Positions 63,901 to 64,000 of a stretch of 64,000 nucleotides of DNA are shown in pieces. The DNA is from Polytrichum commune (taxonomy: Eukaryota > Streptophyta > Polytrichopsida > Polytrichales > Polytrichaceae). The translations under genes and the position numbers were made by a program. Where the stretch lies: positions 27,887,501 through 27,951,500 of the forward strand of contig OX485805.1 in assembly GCA_950295325.1 (NCBI GenBank), written 5' to 3'. The notes under the pieces are model-generated. The model was not told where the DNA came from and did no database searches. It worked only from the letters and a program-made list of their open reading frames with translations. Every line of letters starts with the position of its first letter. Positions within the stretch are counted from its first letter, which is position 1.

Positions 63901-64000
63901 CATTGAATTGTTGCACACAAATCCTCCTGCCTTCACTTTGTCACACTCTCAAGCCTTCACAACTTATATGCAAATCCTACACAAACCCTGATGTACACAA
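63901..64000 (-). promoter_or_regulatory. Possible promoter and leader exon of locus C
   Basis: A TATAAG box (minus strand, 63968-63963) is followed after about 60 bases by CAAT then GTGAGT (donor at 63901). A leader exon of about 30 bases would result. The window ends here. Confidence 0.3.

Noticed and set aside
1-64000. tRNA or rRNA genes
   Set aside because: No cloverleaf with A and B boxes or conserved rRNA segment was recognised by eye.

Overview
The window is nuclear DNA of a plant. Evidence: interstitial TTTAGGG-type telomere repeats (33.3 and 34.8 kb), two Ty3/Gypsy LTR retrotransposon families (one a chromodomain element primed by the plant-typical initiator-Met tRNA site), GT-AG introns, CT-rich 5' leaders, and a plant-style NIF/FCP1 phosphatase variant (DLNG). 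A non-flowering land plant with a repeat-rich genome is my guess; the sequence alone does not prove it.

The centre of interest is a three-copy gene family: locus A (about 8.1-15.9 kb, + strand), locus B (about 36.3-51.6 kb, + strand) and locus C (about 63.97-55.1 kb, - strand). All three share one exon plan, with phase-0 splice junctions at matching places. A non-coding leader exon is followed by a palindrome-filled intron. Exon 1 has a DGQH (ParB/DGQHR-like) motif. Exon 2 plus the start of exon 3 resembles a permuted DNA-methyltransferase fold with degenerate motifs. The rest of exon 3 has a SUMO-interacting-like motif, a sumoylation consensus and a coiled coil. Exon 4 is a NIF/FCP1-like HAD phosphatase ending in a conserved stop. 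Exons 5 and 6 follow and encode a Ser-Pro-rich acidic tail. Locus A reads open throughout. Locus B has a 1-nt frameshift in exon 2 and a whole chromovirus in exon 4. Locus C has three nonsense codons, a frameshift and a solo LTR.

Each locus carries its own 18-20 bp palindrome with a variable central dinucleotide: A = TACGGACG-NN-CGTCCGTA, B = TTTGGGTCG-NN-CGACCCAAA, C = TACGAACG-NN-CGTTCGTA. Copies lie in the leader intron, 6-46 nt after the 5' splice site of introns 1, 2 and 3 in all three loci, as a decayed version in intron 5, and inside the coding part of exon 3. They have been amplified into tandem arrays with unrelated periods (135, 79, 57 and 32 bp). Gene-specific palindromes diverging together with their paralogue suggest a protein and cognate-site system, either self-recognition or autoregulation. 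I know of no described counterpart.

Layout: 0-2.3 kb is a TCCGGA-rich region with the end of an unidentified reading frame. 2.3-7.0 kb is gene-poor repeat DNA. Then locus A; a 5'-truncated chromovirus (16.15-18.55 kb); a small unidentified reading frame (19.2-19.6 kb); an 11.4-kb Ty3/Gypsy element (19.88-31.31 kb); a 79-bp array of B-type palindromes (31.4-32.6 kb); AT-rich gene-free DNA (32.7-35.3 kb); locus B with its nested chromovirus (42.50-49.90 kb); a 97-bp satellite (51.7-52.5 kb); a separate methyltransferase-like gene fragment split by a solo LTR (52.9-54.7 kb); and locus C to the right edge. No tRNA, rRNA or CRISPR was recognised.
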